A program made the position numbers and the translations under genes. The notes under the pieces were generated by a model. It ran no database searches and was not told the DNA's origin. It was given only the letters and a program-made list of their open reading frames with translations. From Leucobacter chromiisoli (GTDB lineage: Bacteria > Actinomycetota > Actinomycetes > Actinomycetales > Microbacteriaceae), in contig NZ_JAEHOH010000023.1 in NCBI RefSeq assembly GCF_016522505.1, forward strand, positions 1-44,471: a stretch of DNA of 44,471 nt. Direction: 5' to 3'. Shown one piece after another: positions 10,248-20,174 of the stretch (positions are counted from its first letter, which is position 1; each line of letters opens with the position of its first letter).

Positions 10248-13094
10248 CTACTCGTCGCCCGCCGCGGCGGCCTCGGCCGCGGCCTTCTTCGCCGCGCGGG
10301 TGGCCGCCGCTTTCTTCGCGGCCGCGGAGCGGGCGGGATCCACCGCCTTCTTCGCCGCGGTCTTCCCCGCCGCGGCCTTCGCATCCGCCTGGACCGGCGC
10401 CTTCTTGGCGGGCGCTTTCTTGGCGGGCGCCTTCTTCTTGGACGGCGCTTTCTTCTTCGCCGGCCCCTTGGCGCGCTTGATGGCGAGCAGTTCGATCGCC
10501 CGCTCGAAGGTGATGTCCTCGACGCTCTCGCCGCGGGGGATCGTCGCGTTCGTCTCGCCGTCGGTGACGTAGGGGCCGAAGCGTCCGTCGCGCACGCGCA
10601 CGGGCTTGCCGCTCACGGGGTCGGCGTCGAACTCCTTGAGCGCGCTCGAGGCGCGGCGCGCCCCGTACTTGGGCTGCGCGAGGATCTCCTGCGCCCCCGC
10701 GAGGTCGATCGAGAAGATCGCGTCCTCGTTCGGCAGCGTGCGGGTCTCGGTTCCCCGCTTGAGGTACGGGCCGTAACGACCGTTCTGCGCGGTGATCTCG
10801 GCGCCGGTCTCGGGATCCGTGCCGACCACCCGGGGGAGGCCGATGAGCGCGACCGCCGTGTCGAGGTCGATGGTCGCGGGATCCATGCTCTTGAACAGCG
10901 ACGCGGTCCTGGGCTTCTGCCCCTTGGGCAGTTCCTCGCCCTCGTCGGGCAGCTCGGTGACGTACGGCCCGAACCGACCGTTCTTCGCGACGATGCGCTT
11001 GCCCGTCTCGGGGTGCAGCCCGACCACCCGGTCCTCTGCGGGCTCGGCGTCGGCGAGCTCGTGGGCCTTGGCCGGCGTCAGCTCATCGGGCGCCATCCCG
11101 TCGGGGATGTTGACGCTGCGGGGCTTGAGCGCGCCGTCCTCGCCGACCTCGCACTTGTCGTCGAAGACCTCGAGGTACGGACCGTACTTGCCGTTGCGCA
11201 GCGAGATCTGGTCGTCGATCCGGATCGTGTTGATGGCGCGCGCGTCGATCTCGCCGAGGTTGTCGACGACGCCGCGCAGCCCGGGGTGCGCGTCCGACCC
11301 GAAGTAGAACTCGCCGAGCCAGGCGCTCCGCTCCGCCTCCCCCGAGGCGATGCGGTCGAGATCGTTCTCCATCTCGGCGGTGAAGTCGTAGTCGACGAGC
11401 TCGGAGAAGTGCCCCTCGAGCAGACGCACCACCGAGAACGCGATCCAGCTCGGGACGAGGGCCTGCCCCTTCTTCGTGACGTAGCCGCGATCCATGATCG
11501 TTCCGATGATGGCGGCGTAGGTCGAGGGGCGGCCGATGCCGAGCTCCTCGAGCCGCTTGGTGAGGCTGGCCTCCGTGTAGCGCGGCGGCGGGCTGGTCTC
11601 GTGCCCCTTCGCCTCCGGGTCGGCGACACCGAGGGTCTGCTTCTCGGCGAGCTGCGGCAGTGCGACGTTCTGCTCGGACTCGCCCCGCTTCTCGTCGCGC
11701 CCCTCCTCGTAGGCGAGCAGGAAGCCGGGGAACGTGATGACGGTTCCGCTGGCCGTGAACTCGGCGCGGGTCGGCTGCGCCGCACCCGGCTCCTGCACGC
11801 TCGCGCCGAGCGTGACGGTGTCGGTGGAGCCCTTGGCGTCGGCCATCTGGCTGGCGACGGTGCGCTTCCAGATCAGCTCGTACAGGGCGTACTCGCCCTG
11901 CGAGAGCTTGCCCTTGAGCGAGCTGGGCCGCTGGAACGAGTCGCCGGCGGGGCGGATCGCCTCGTGCGCTTCCTGGGCCCCCTTGGACTTGCCCGTGTAC
12001 ACCCGCGGCTTGTCGGGCAGGGTCTGCGCTCCGTACAGCTCGGCGGCCTGCGACCGTGCCGCCGAGATCGCCTGCTGCGACAGCGTCGGCGAATCGGTGC
12101 GCATATAGGTGATGTGGCCGTTCTCGTAGAGCGACTGCGCGAACGACATCGTCTGGCGGGAGCTGTAGCGGAGCTTGCGCGAGGCCTCCTGCTGCAGGGT
12201 CGAGGTGGTGAAGGGCGCCGCGGGACGGCGAGTGTGCGGCTTCGTCTCGACGGAGAGCACCCGGGCCGAGACGTCCGACCGCAGCAGGTCGGCGAGCTGC
12301 TCGGCGCGCCGCTGCTCGAGTCGCACCGCTCCGGCCTTCGCGGCGCGCGGCGTGAGCCGCCCGTCGTCGCCGAAGTCGGAGCCCGTGGCGAGGCGCTGCT
12401 CGTCGAGTCGCACCAGGCGGGCGGCGAAGTCGGTGGAATCGGCGGCGTCGGCCTCCGGGCGGAAGGTCGCCGTGAGATCCCAGTACTCGGCCGAGGTGAA
12501 TGCGAGGCGCTCGCGCTCGCGGTCCACGACGAGCCGCGTGGCCGCGGACTGCACGCGGCCGGCCGAGAGCTTGGGGGCGACCTTGCGCCAGAGCACCGGC
12601 GAGATGTCGTAGCCGTACAGGCGATCGAGGATGCGGCGCGTCTCCTGGGCGTCGACCAGGGCGAGATCGATGTCGCGGGTGTTCTGCTTGGCCTGCTCGA
12701 TCGCCTCGCGGGTGATCTCGTGGAACACCATGCGGCGCACCGGCACCTTCGGCTTCAGCACCTCGAGCAGGTGCCAGGCGATGGCCTCTCCTTCGCGGTC
12801 CTCATCAGTCGCGAGCCAGAGCTCGTCGGCGCCCTTGAGCGCCCGCTTCAGCTCGGTGACCGTCTTCCGCTTGTTGTCGTTGACCACGTAGTAGGGTGCG
12901 AACCCGTTGTCCACGTCGACCGCGAACTTCCCGAAGGGTCCCTTCTTCAGATCCGCGGGAAGCTCCGAAGGCTCGGCCAGGTCGCGGATGTGCCCGACCG
13001 ACGCGATCACCTCGTAGTCCTCGCCGAGGTAGCCGCTGATCGTCTTCGCCTTGGTCGGCGACTCGACGATGACGAGTTTCTTCGCGCCCTGCAC
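10248..13094 (-). CDS. topA: DNA topoisomerase I (type IA)
   Basis: Relaxes negatively supercoiled DNA by single-strand cleavage. The 948 residues open with the Toprim domain (VIVESPTKAKTI, with the acidic DEDREGEAIAWH). The active-site Tyr is Y330 in HITYMRTDSPTLS. After the core come several C-terminal topoisomerase repeats (GRFGPYVT-type blocks) that lack the zinc-finger cysteines of E. coli TopA, as usual in Actinobacteria. The last 75 residues are a Lys/Ala/Pro-rich basic tail (KKKAPAKKAPAKKAP), also a known actinobacterial feature that aids DNA binding. The GTG start is preceded by GAAGGAGA. It is the first gene of a topA-tmk unit. Confidence 0.97.
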   Translation of the reverse strand: MQGAKKLVIVESPTKAKTISGYLGEDYEVIASVGHIRDLAEPSELPADLKKGPFGKFAVDVDNGFAPYYVVNDNKRKTVTELKRALKGADELWLATDEDREGEAIAWHLLEVLKPKVPVRRMVFHEITREAIEQAKQNTRDIDLALVDAQETRRILDRLYGYDISPVLWRKVAPKLSAGRVQSAATRLVVDRERERLAFTSAEYWDLTATFRPEADAADSTDFAARLVRLDEQRLATGSDFGDDGRLTPRAAKAGAVRLEQRRAEQLADLLRSDVSARVLSVETKPHTRRPAAPFTTSTLQQEASRKLRYSSRQTMSFAQSLYENGHITYMRTDSPTLSQQAISAARSQAAELYGAQTLPDKPRVYTGKSKGAQEAHEAIRPAGDSFQRPSSLKGKLSQGEYALYELIWKRTVASQMADAKGSTDTVTLGASVQEPGAAQPTRAEFTASGTVITFPGFLLAYEEGRDEKRGESEQNVALPQLAEKQTLGVADPEAKGHETSPPPRYTEASLTKRLEELGIGRPSTYAAIIGTIMDRGYVTKKGQALVPSWIAFSVVRLLEGHFSELVDYDFTAEMENDLDRIASGEAERSAWLGEFYFGSDAHPGLRGVVDNLGEIDARAINTIRIDDQISLRNGKYGPYLEVFDDKCEVGEDGALKPRSVNIPDGMAPDELTPAKAHELADAEPAEDRVVGLHPETGKRIVAKNGRFGPYVTELPDEGEELPKGQKPRTASLFKSMDPATIDLDTAVALIGLPRVVGTDPETGAEITAQNGRYGPYLKRGTETRTLPNEDAIFSIDLAGAQEILAQPKYGARRASSALKEFDADPVSGKPVRVRDGRFGPYVTDGETNATIPRGESVEDITFERAIELLAIKRAKGPAKKKAPSKKKAPAKKAPAKKAPVQADAKAAAGKTAAKKAVDPARSAAAKKAAATRAAKKAAAEAAAAGDE

Positions 13095-13270
13095 GGGTCT
13101 CCTTCGATATGACTATGGTGCGAACAGCACATTGCGTCGGTGCGGGACCGATCCCTGCGGCGGATCGTGTCCGGTCGCCCAACCGTTCTGCACCGACACG
13201 ATACACAGTATGGCGTGAGAATCGTCCGTCCGCACACGGCCGGTGCCGCGCAGAGGGCCTCCGCCCGCAC

Positions 13271-14065
13271 TCACGGCGGCCCCAGGTAATCGTAGGGATT
13301 CACGTCGGGGAACGCGTTCGTCGCATGGGTCGCGAGCGTGAAATGGGTGTGCGGCCCCGACGTGCACCCGCTCATCCCGGCGCTCGCGACCGCCTGACCG
13401 GCCAGCACCCTGTCGCCCGTCTCGACGCCGAGGGCCCGCGACGACGACGGAGCGACGTGGTTGTGCGAGCTGAACAGCGTGCGTCCCTCGTACTCGTGCC
13501 GCATCACGACCGTGTGGTTCGGCCCCCGCCACCAGCCCGGATTCGAACGGCAGGCCTGTGGGATGCCGCCTCCGTCCTCGCCCGCGTGCACCACGATCCC
13601 GTCGTAGGGGGCGTAGAGGAGCCCGTCGGGACCCACGGCGAGATCGATGGACATGCCGTCGTGGAACTCCTGAGTGACGACTCGTGAGCCCGAGGGCCAC
13701 GCCCAGCCGTTCGCTCCGGGCGTTCCCGCGATCACCGCGACCGGGTCCGCGTCCGGCGCGGCCCGCGCGCGTATCTCCACGGCGCCGAAGGGGGTGCCTG
13801 CCCGCGCGATCACCCGGGCCTCTGCGGTCGCCGCATCGACTTCGCACCTGACGAGGTGCGCGCGGGCAGCGGCGGCGGTCTCGCCTGCCAGAGCGCAGGG
13901 CTCAGCGTCGCTCCAGCCGGCGGCGGCATCGGAGGCCGCCAGCGCGGCGGCGTCGGCGGCTCCGGCGACGCGCTGCCTGACCTCGAGCTGAGCGACCGCG
14001 GAGAGGGCGGTCACCCCGATCGTCAGCGCGGCTGCAGCGCACGCGGCCAGTGCCGGCGCGCTCAC
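13271..14065 (-). CDS. TadE-like helper fused to an M23 metallopeptidase
   Basis: A 264-residue protein that is the last gene of the tad operon. Residues 1-105 look like the Rv3654c-type TadE-like helper of actinobacterial tad loci: an N-terminal hydrophobic helix (about 4-25), then QRVAGAADAAALAASDAA and a pair of cysteines (C57, C74). Residues 120-264 form an M23/LytM peptidase domain with H135, D141, H203, and H239-T-H241 in SGPHTHF. The H135-to-D141 spacing is two residues longer than the usual HxxxD. M23 enzymes cleave peptidoglycan cross-bridges, so the fusion would bring wall hydrolysis to the pilus assembly site; that role is inferred. GTG start overlaps the upstream stop by 4 bases. 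Confidence 0.85.
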   Translation of the reverse strand: MSAPALAACAAAALTIGVTALSAVAQLEVRQRVAGAADAAALAASDAAAGWSDAEPCALAGETAAAARAHLVRCEVDAATAEARVIARAGTPFGAVEIRARAAPDADPVAVIAGTPGANGWAWPSGSRVVTQEFHDGMSIDLAVGPDGLLYAPYDGIVVHAGEDGGGIPQACRSNPGWWRGPNHTVVMRHEYEGRTLFSSHNHVAPSSSRALGVETGDRVLAGQAVASAGMSGCTSGPHTHFTLATHATNAFPDVNPYDYLGPP

Positions 14066-14526
14066 TCCTCGCCCCGCCCCGCATCGCTGCGGGCGGCGCA
14101 GCCGCGAGCGGTGATCTCCACGACCGCCAGCGCACCCCCGCCCGGACGGGAGCCGAGTGTGACGCAGAGGAGGCCCCCGATCGACTCGCGGTCCGCCCGT
14201 ATCCCTCCTCCGAGCTCCGAGAGGCGGGCCGCGGCGAGCTCGGCGTCTCCTCTCGCCTCCAATCGGGCCAGGTCGGCGGCGGCTGATGTGAGGACGACGC
14301 GGTGCGCGGCCAGCAGGATCCCTCCGATCACGAGCCCCAGCACGAGCAGCACGGCAGGGAGCACGATCGCGAACTCCGCGGTGACGGCCCCGCGCTCGTC
14401 GTCCATCAGCCCCCGCGGGGCATCCCGGTGGAGCAGCCGTTCACCTCCGCTGCCAGGCGACGGCACGGAAGCGGAGACTCCGGCCCGCTTCGCGCCGCCG
14501 CCCGCACGGACCGCCGCTGCGCCCAC
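14062..14526 (-). CDS. TadE-like pseudopilin
   Basis: TadE-family minor pilin. The ORF is 154 residues from a GTG 4 bases after the DUF4244 stop. The recognisable part begins near residue 41 with DDERGAVTAEFAIVLP, the Glu-containing TadE/Flp processing motif, followed by a 20-residue hydrophobic helix (AVLLVLGLVIGGILLAA) and a small soluble domain with two cysteines. An alternative ATG at 14406 gives 114 residues, the more typical length, but has a poor ribosome site. The upstream GTG could be used by re-initiation after the DUF4244 stop. It is likely cleaved by a prepilin peptidase (not present in this window) and built into or around the Flp fibre. Confidence 0.85.
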   Translation of the reverse strand: MGAAAVRAGGGAKRAGVSASVPSPGSGGERLLHRDAPRGLMDDERGAVTAEFAIVLPAVLLVLGLVIGGILLAAHRVVLTSAAADLARLEARGDAELAAARLSELGGGIRADRESIGGLLCVTLGSRPGGGALAVVEITARGCAARSDAGRGEE

Positions 14527-14530
14527 GGCG

Positions 14531-14854
14531 TCACCCCGCGGAGCCGAGGGCGTTCTGCACCAGCTGCACGAGCATCGCCCTGATCTCGCTGCTCTGCATG
14601 ATCGCGACGAGCAGGCCGGCGAATGCCACGGCGGCCATGATCACGATGGCGTACTCCGCCGTCACGGCTCCCCGCTCATCCTTCAGGAGGCTCGGGCCGG
14701 ATCGTCGCCCGCCCTCCTGCTCGAGCGGTGGAGACGGCCGCCAGGCCCGGCGTACCCACGCGCTCAGGGAAGGACGCGGGCGAGGCTGCCCGGGGAGGGA
14801 GGCGTCGACGCCGGCCTCGGGTTCATCGGACACGAGGGTGAGGTGTGGCACCAC
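14531..14854 (-). CDS. DUF4244 Flp-like small pilin
   Basis: Protein of the actinobacterial tad loci corresponding to the Flp-like DUF4244 family. The conserved part is at the C-terminus: LKDERGAVTAEYAIVIMAAVAFAGLLVAI, with the G/AVTAEYA processing-type motif and one hydrophobic helix. The open frame runs to 15028 but crosses a repeated intergenic element. I place the start at GTG 14854, which has AAAGGA six bases before it; ATG 14860 is also possible but abuts that site. This gives 107 residues with a 55-residue hydrophilic leader, long for a pilin. A hairpin lies 20-40 bases upstream of the start. Confidence 0.8.
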   Translation of the reverse strand: MVPHLTLVSDEPEAGVDASLPGQPRPRPSLSAWVRRAWRPSPPLEQEGGRRSGPSLLKDERGAVTAEYAIVIMAAVAFAGLLVAIMQSSEIRAMLVQLVQNALGSAG

Positions 14855-14879
14855 GATCATTCCTTTCACCAGCGGCACG

Positions 14880-14899
14880 GCACCGGCGGTCGCCGGTGC
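14880..14899 (-). promoter_or_regulatory. 8-bp-stem hairpin before the pilin gene
   Basis: GCACCGGC at 14880-14887 pairs perfectly with GCCGGTGC at 14892-14899 around a 4-base loop. It sits in the 5' leader of the DUF4244 gene, just after the gap that holds the 82-bp repeats. A hairpin at this place can stabilise a processed mRNA so that the abundant pilin is made in excess over TadA and TadB/C. That role is inferred. Confidence 0.4.
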
Positions 14900-14978
14900 T
14901 TCCATGCTGGCCCCGCAGGGGCTCGTACGGGGCGGGAACATCGGATCTGTGGAGGGGCGGGCACCGACGCGCGTTGTG

Positions 14979-15150
14979 GACGAGCGAAGCGGGCGCGCAG
15001 CGTCCGTCCGCTCGGCCACCGCGGCCACCGCCGCGGCCCACGGAGCGAAGCGAGGGGCGGGACGAGCGAAGCGGGCGCGCAGCGTCCGTCCGCTCGGCCA
15101 CCGCGGCCACCGCCGCGGCCCACGGAGCGAAGCGAGGGGCGGGACGAGCG
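14979..15150. repeat. Perfect 82-bp tandem duplication (2.1 copies)
   Basis: An 82-bp unit occurs at 14979-15060 and again, base for base, at 15061-15142. A partial third start (GACGAGCG) follows at 15143-15150. It fills the 300-bp gap between the TadB/C stop and the DUF4244 start. Read on the minus strand the unit begins CCGCCCCTCGCTTCGCTCC and shares the core CCCCTCGCT(T/G)CGCTCCGTGGG with the repeats at 31649-31835, about 36102-36183 and about 42824-42850. Each copy can fold through CCGCGGCGG-type palindromic stretches. No gene is visible in it. Confidence 0.9.
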
Positions 15151-15157
15151 CCGAGCA

Positions 15158-16102
15158 CTAGCCCAGGGAGAGGCCGCCGAGCATGGAGAACAGGACGGGC
15201 AGCACGCCCAGCGCGACGAAGGAGGGGAGCACGCACACGCCCAACGGGATCAGCACGCGCACCCCGAGCCGTTCGGCGCTGCGCTCGAGCTCGCTCTGCT
15301 CGCGCAGCCGCTCCGCGTCGGCCTCCTCGAGAAGCATCGGCCCGAGGGGCGCACCCACCTCCTCCGCGACGCGGAGCACGGAGCGCACCCTCCCTTCGGC
15401 GCACAGCTCGTCGAATCTCACCCACTCGGCGCGCACCCGATCCGCGGAGTCCGCGAGCTGTCGGAGCGCCGCTCCCGGCGGAGCGCCTCCGCCGAGCGCG
15501 ATCCACATCAGCTCGAGCTCGAGACCGACCACCCGGTCCTCGCGCTCGACCTCTCGGGTGAGCCGTCGCGCCCAGAGCACGCCGAGCAGGAGCAGGAGGC
15601 CTCCGAGGGCGAGGAGCACGGCACCGCCAGGTGTCAGCAGAACGCCGAGCGGGTCGAACCCCAGGAGCGCCCCCATGAGGATGGCGAGGAGGGGCAGCCC
15701 CGCGACGAGCCTCACCGTTGCCCGCGGCGCCGAGAGGAGCACCGATCGGCGTGCTCGCAGCTCCGTCAGCGCCGTGAACGCGGCGCCCACTCGCTCGAGG
15801 GCGGGCGCGAGAGGCGCTCCCGTCCGCTCGGCGATGTCCCAGGCGACGGCGAGGATGCGCCACTCGGGCCCGCCGGCTGCGGCGAGCGCCTCGACCGCGT
15901 CGGTTCCCTCGGCGACGCGGTCGGCGATCCCTCGCTCCGCCGAACCCTCGGCCCACTCCTTCGCCAGCAGCGGGAACACCCGCGAGGCGGGTACGCCTCC
16001 CCGCAACAGCACCGCCGCGCGCAGCGCCGTCTGCTCCGCTTCCGACGCCGGCGCCCCGCGCTCCCCCGTCCGCACCCCGCGCCCTCCTCCCGGCCGCCTC
16101 AT
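15158..16102 (-). CDS. TadB/TadC-like inner-membrane platform protein
   Basis: A 314-residue type II secretion F-type protein that forms the membrane platform on which TadA drives pilus extension. After a short N-terminus come two related helical modules (about 25-130 and 185-275), each followed by hydrophobic helices: LVAGLPLLAILMGALLG and GGAVLLALGGLLLLLGVLWA in the middle, and VLIPLGVCVLPSFVALGVLPVLF at the end. Actinobacteria usually have separate TadB and TadC genes of about 250 residues each. Here one gene appears to do both jobs. The ATG overlaps the TadA stop by 4 bases. Confidence 0.87.
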   Translation of the reverse strand: MRRPGGGRGVRTGERGAPASEAEQTALRAAVLLRGGVPASRVFPLLAKEWAEGSAERGIADRVAEGTDAVEALAAAGGPEWRILAVAWDIAERTGAPLAPALERVGAAFTALTELRARRSVLLSAPRATVRLVAGLPLLAILMGALLGFDPLGVLLTPGGAVLLALGGLLLLLGVLWARRLTREVEREDRVVGLELELMWIALGGGAPPGAALRQLADSADRVRAEWVRFDELCAEGRVRSVLRVAEEVGAPLGPMLLEEADAERLREQSELERSAERLGVRVLIPLGVCVLPSFVALGVLPVLFSMLGGLSLG

Positions 16103-17130
16103 GCGATCTCCTCGACGGTCAGCAGGCCGTCGGCTCGCAGCGCGAAGCGCCCGATGGCCCCGATCCGGTGCCGGGTCCCCTCGCGCTCCAGATGCACGAC
16201 CAGGTGCAGGGCCGAGACGACCTGCCGCGCGATCGCGGCCGGTTCGAGGCCGGCGACGGCGCCGAGCGCTTCGAGACGCGCCGGTACGTCGTCAAGCCGA
16301 CTCGCATGGAGCGTCCCCGCGCCGCCGTCGTGCCCGGTGTTCAGGGCGGCGAGCAGGGTCACGACCTCCGCACCGCGGCACTCCCCCAGCACGATGCGAT
16401 CGGGCCGCATCCTCAGCGCCTCCCGGAGCAGGTGCTGCAGGTGGACCTCGCCGACCCCCTCGGAGTTCGCCTGCCTGGTCTCGAGCGCGACGCGGTGCGG
16501 ATGCGCGAGGCGCAGCTCGGCCACGTCCTCGATCGTGAGGATGCGCTCCTCCGGAGGCGCCAGGTCCAGCAGGCACCCAAGCACCGTGGTCTTGCCGGTT
16601 CCGGTTCCGCCCGTGATCAGCAGGTTCTTCCGCGTCCGGATCGCGTGGCGCAGCAGATCCGCGACGCGTTCGCCGCAGAGGCCGCCCGCGACGATCTCCT
16701 CGAACGAGAGCCGTCGCGAGCGCGGCAACCTGATGGAGACCGCCGCACCCGCCACCGCGACGGGAGGCAGCACGGCGTGCACCCTGATGCCGTCTGCCAG
16801 CCGCACGTCGGCGCAGGGGTTGAGCTCGTCGAGGTGCCGTCCGCCCGCGGCGATGAGCGCGACGGCGAGCCTGCTCACCGCGGAGGGGTGCGCGCGCCAG
16901 CCCGGGACCTGTGCGAGCCGGCCGCTCCGGTCCAGCCACAGCCGCCCTTCGCCGTCGGTCACCTGCAGAAGCAGATCGCGGACCTCGGGCAGGTCGATCA
17001 GCGGGAGCAGGCCGCCGAGCGCTCGTCTCGCCTCGAGCGAGAGGCCGCTCGCCCGGTCCGCCTGCACGGGCGCCGAGGGCGCGGGCCGCCGCCGCGGCAG
17101 TGCCGACGACGCCGGGGAGCGAGAGGTCAT
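16099..17130 (-). CDS. TadA secretion ATPase (VirB11/CpaF type)
   Basis: A 343-residue hexameric ATPase that powers Flp pilus assembly at the cytoplasmic face. Walker A is TGGTGTGKTTV (Lys180), followed by an Asp box (ILTIEDVAELRL), Walker B region DRIVLGECRGAE and the His box GTLHAS, all in the order of the CpaF/TadA family. The N-terminal domain (about 1-130) has the usual LRVLLPP-type strand here as IRVHAVLPPVA. It is the first gene of a five-gene unit. The CpaE-like septum-site protein that often precedes it in Actinobacteria is missing, because acs is divergent upstream. The Shine-Dalgarno sequence at the ATG is weak. Confidence 0.93.
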   Translation of the reverse strand: MTSRSPASSALPRRRPAPSAPVQADRASGLSLEARRALGGLLPLIDLPEVRDLLLQVTDGEGRLWLDRSGRLAQVPGWRAHPSAVSRLAVALIAAGGRHLDELNPCADVRLADGIRVHAVLPPVAVAGAAVSIRLPRSRRLSFEEIVAGGLCGERVADLLRHAIRTRKNLLITGGTGTGKTTVLGCLLDLAPPEERILTIEDVAELRLAHPHRVALETRQANSEGVGEVHLQHLLREALRMRPDRIVLGECRGAEVVTLLAALNTGHDGGAGTLHASRLDDVPARLEALGAVAGLEPAAIARQVVSALHLVVHLEREGTRHRIGAIGRFALRADGLLTVEEIA

Positions 17131-17290
17131 GCCTGCAGCGAAGCAGGATCCGCGGCCGTCTGCAGCCCCGGGAACCCCGGTGTGGAGAACCCTCGGGCGA
17201 CACGGGTCTCGACGCGCTCTGTGGACGGTTCCCCGTGCCCCCGCCGACCGGCCCCGCCGACCCGATCGGCTTCGGAGGGCGTCGAAGAGG

Positions 17291-17320
17291 TTGCCCCTTC
17301 GGCGTTATATATTCTACGCT
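17291..17320. promoter_or_regulatory. AT-rich divergent promoter region (acs / tad operon)
   Basis: The 249-bp gap between tadA and acs has one AT-rich island (TTATATATTCTA, 17305-17316). On the plus strand TTGCCC (17291-17296) and TACGCT (17315-17320) form a possible -35/-10 pair with an 18-bp spacer, 60 bases before the acs start. On the minus strand TAGAAT (17311-17316) is a good -10 for tadA, but no clear -35 is seen. I cannot recognise a known operator. Confidence 0.4.
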
Positions 17321-17379
17321 GACAGGCGTGGCCGCGAAGAGGCGGCTCCAGAGTGCAGACAGATGGGATAACGGCGTCC

Positions 17380-19362
<1,983 letters not shown>

Positions 19363-19376
19363 GGCCCTGACGAGAC

Positions 19377-19416
19377 GCGAGGAGGGGAGGGATCCCGGGA
19401 TCCCTCCCCTCCTCGC
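19377..19416. terminator. 40-bp perfect palindrome between acs and ridA
   Basis: Two 20-base arms (19377-19396 and 19397-19416) are exact reverse complements with no spacer. The left arm is GCGA followed by a purine-rich block ending GGGATCCC. The palindrome lies between the convergent acs and ridA genes, 15 bases after the acs stop, so it can end transcription from both sides. Only TTCGTT follows on the plus strand. A true RNA would leave a few apex bases unpaired. Confidence 0.8.
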
Positions 19417-19440
19417 TTCGTTCGGCCGGGGCCGCTCCGG

Positions 19441-19914
19441 CTACTCCTCGACCTGGAAGACGAACTCGACCTCGACGGGCGCATCCAGAGGCAGCACGGC
19501 GACGCCGACGGCCGAGCGCACGTGGATCCCGAGATCGCCGAAGACGCGTCCGAGGAACACCGAGGCGCCGTTCGCCACCCCCGGCTGCCCCGTGAACGAC
19601 GGGTCGGAGGCCACGAAGGCGGTCACCTTCACCACCTGCGTGATCTTGTCGAGCGAGCCGACCACTCCGCGGACGGCCGCCAGCGCGTTCAGCGCGCACA
19701 GTCGCGCGAGCTCCTCGGCCTGCGCGGGCGAGACGAGCCCCTCGCCCTCGCCGACCTTGCCCGTCGCGGGCAGCTCGCCGGCGACGAACGGCAGCTGCCC
19801 GCTCGTGTAGATGTAGCGCCCGTCCCGCAGGGCGGGGACGTAGGCGGCGACCGGTGCGGCCACCTCGGGCACCTCGTATCCGAGCTCGCGCAGACGCTCT
19901 TCGATTACCGACAT
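19441..19914 (-). CDS. RidA-family protein (YjgF/YER057c)
   Basis: A 157-residue RidA-like protein. The recognisable chorismate-mutase-like fold is marked by RYIYTSGQLPF, ARLCALNALAAVRGVVGSLDKI, VVKVTAFVASDPSF and the ending VRSAVGVAVLPLDAPVEVEFVFQV. Canonical RidA uses a C-terminal Arg before the SAVGV-type segment to deaminate reactive enamines; Arg is present here in HVRSAVGV. This longer subgroup is the one found next to DUF4177-type genes and PBPs in mycobacteria (Rv3678c). The start is one base after the stop of the upstream small gene, so the two are co-translated. Whether it has imine deaminase activity is not known. Confidence 0.9.
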   Translation of the reverse strand: MSVIEERLRELGYEVPEVAAPVAAYVPALRDGRYIYTSGQLPFVAGELPATGKVGEGEGLVSPAQAEELARLCALNALAAVRGVVGSLDKITQVVKVTAFVASDPSFTGQPGVANGASVFLGRVFGDLGIHVRSAVGVAVLPLDAPVEVEFVFQVEE

Positions 19915-19915
19915 T

Positions 19916-20089
19916 TCAGGCCTTCCTCTTCAGATACGCGACGTTGCCGCCCGCGGGTCCCTCGATGATCTGCACGAGCTCCCACCCCTGGGAGCCCCAG
20001 TTGTTGAGGATCTGGGCCTCGTTGTGCAGCAGCAGCGGGGTCACGAAGTACTCCCACCGCACCGGCTCCGACTCGGCGGTATCGCTCAC
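19916..20089 (-). CDS. DUF4177-like small protein (Rv3678A type)
   Basis: A 57-residue protein with the core VRWEYFVTPLLLHNEAQILN and the ending WGSQGWELVQIIEGPAGGNV. The W(E/G)xxGWELV pattern is typical of DUF4177-like proteins and of the small gene upstream of ridA in Actinobacteria. The GTG at 20089 is preceded by GAAGGGA. It overlaps nothing but is a base from ridA, forming a two-gene unit divergent from the penicillin-binding protein gene (85-bp gap). No function is known. Confidence 0.85.
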   Translation of the reverse strand: MSDTAESEPVRWEYFVTPLLLHNEAQILNNWGSQGWELVQIIEGPAGGNVAYLKRKA

Positions 20090-20174
20090 GCTCGGATTCC
20101 CTTCTCTCGGCCGCTCACCGGCTGCTCGCACCCGGGAAAGCGGATTATCAGCTCTGTCGCCTAGTCTTGATTCT

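Noticed and set aside
10185..13112. 975-codon plus-strand ORF opposite topA
   Set aside because: Antisense shadow; topA is unmistakable on the minus strand.
14855..15028. Longer N-terminus of the DUF4244 protein
   Set aside because: The extra codons lie in the 82-bp repeat and intergenic DNA and have no similarity to pilins.
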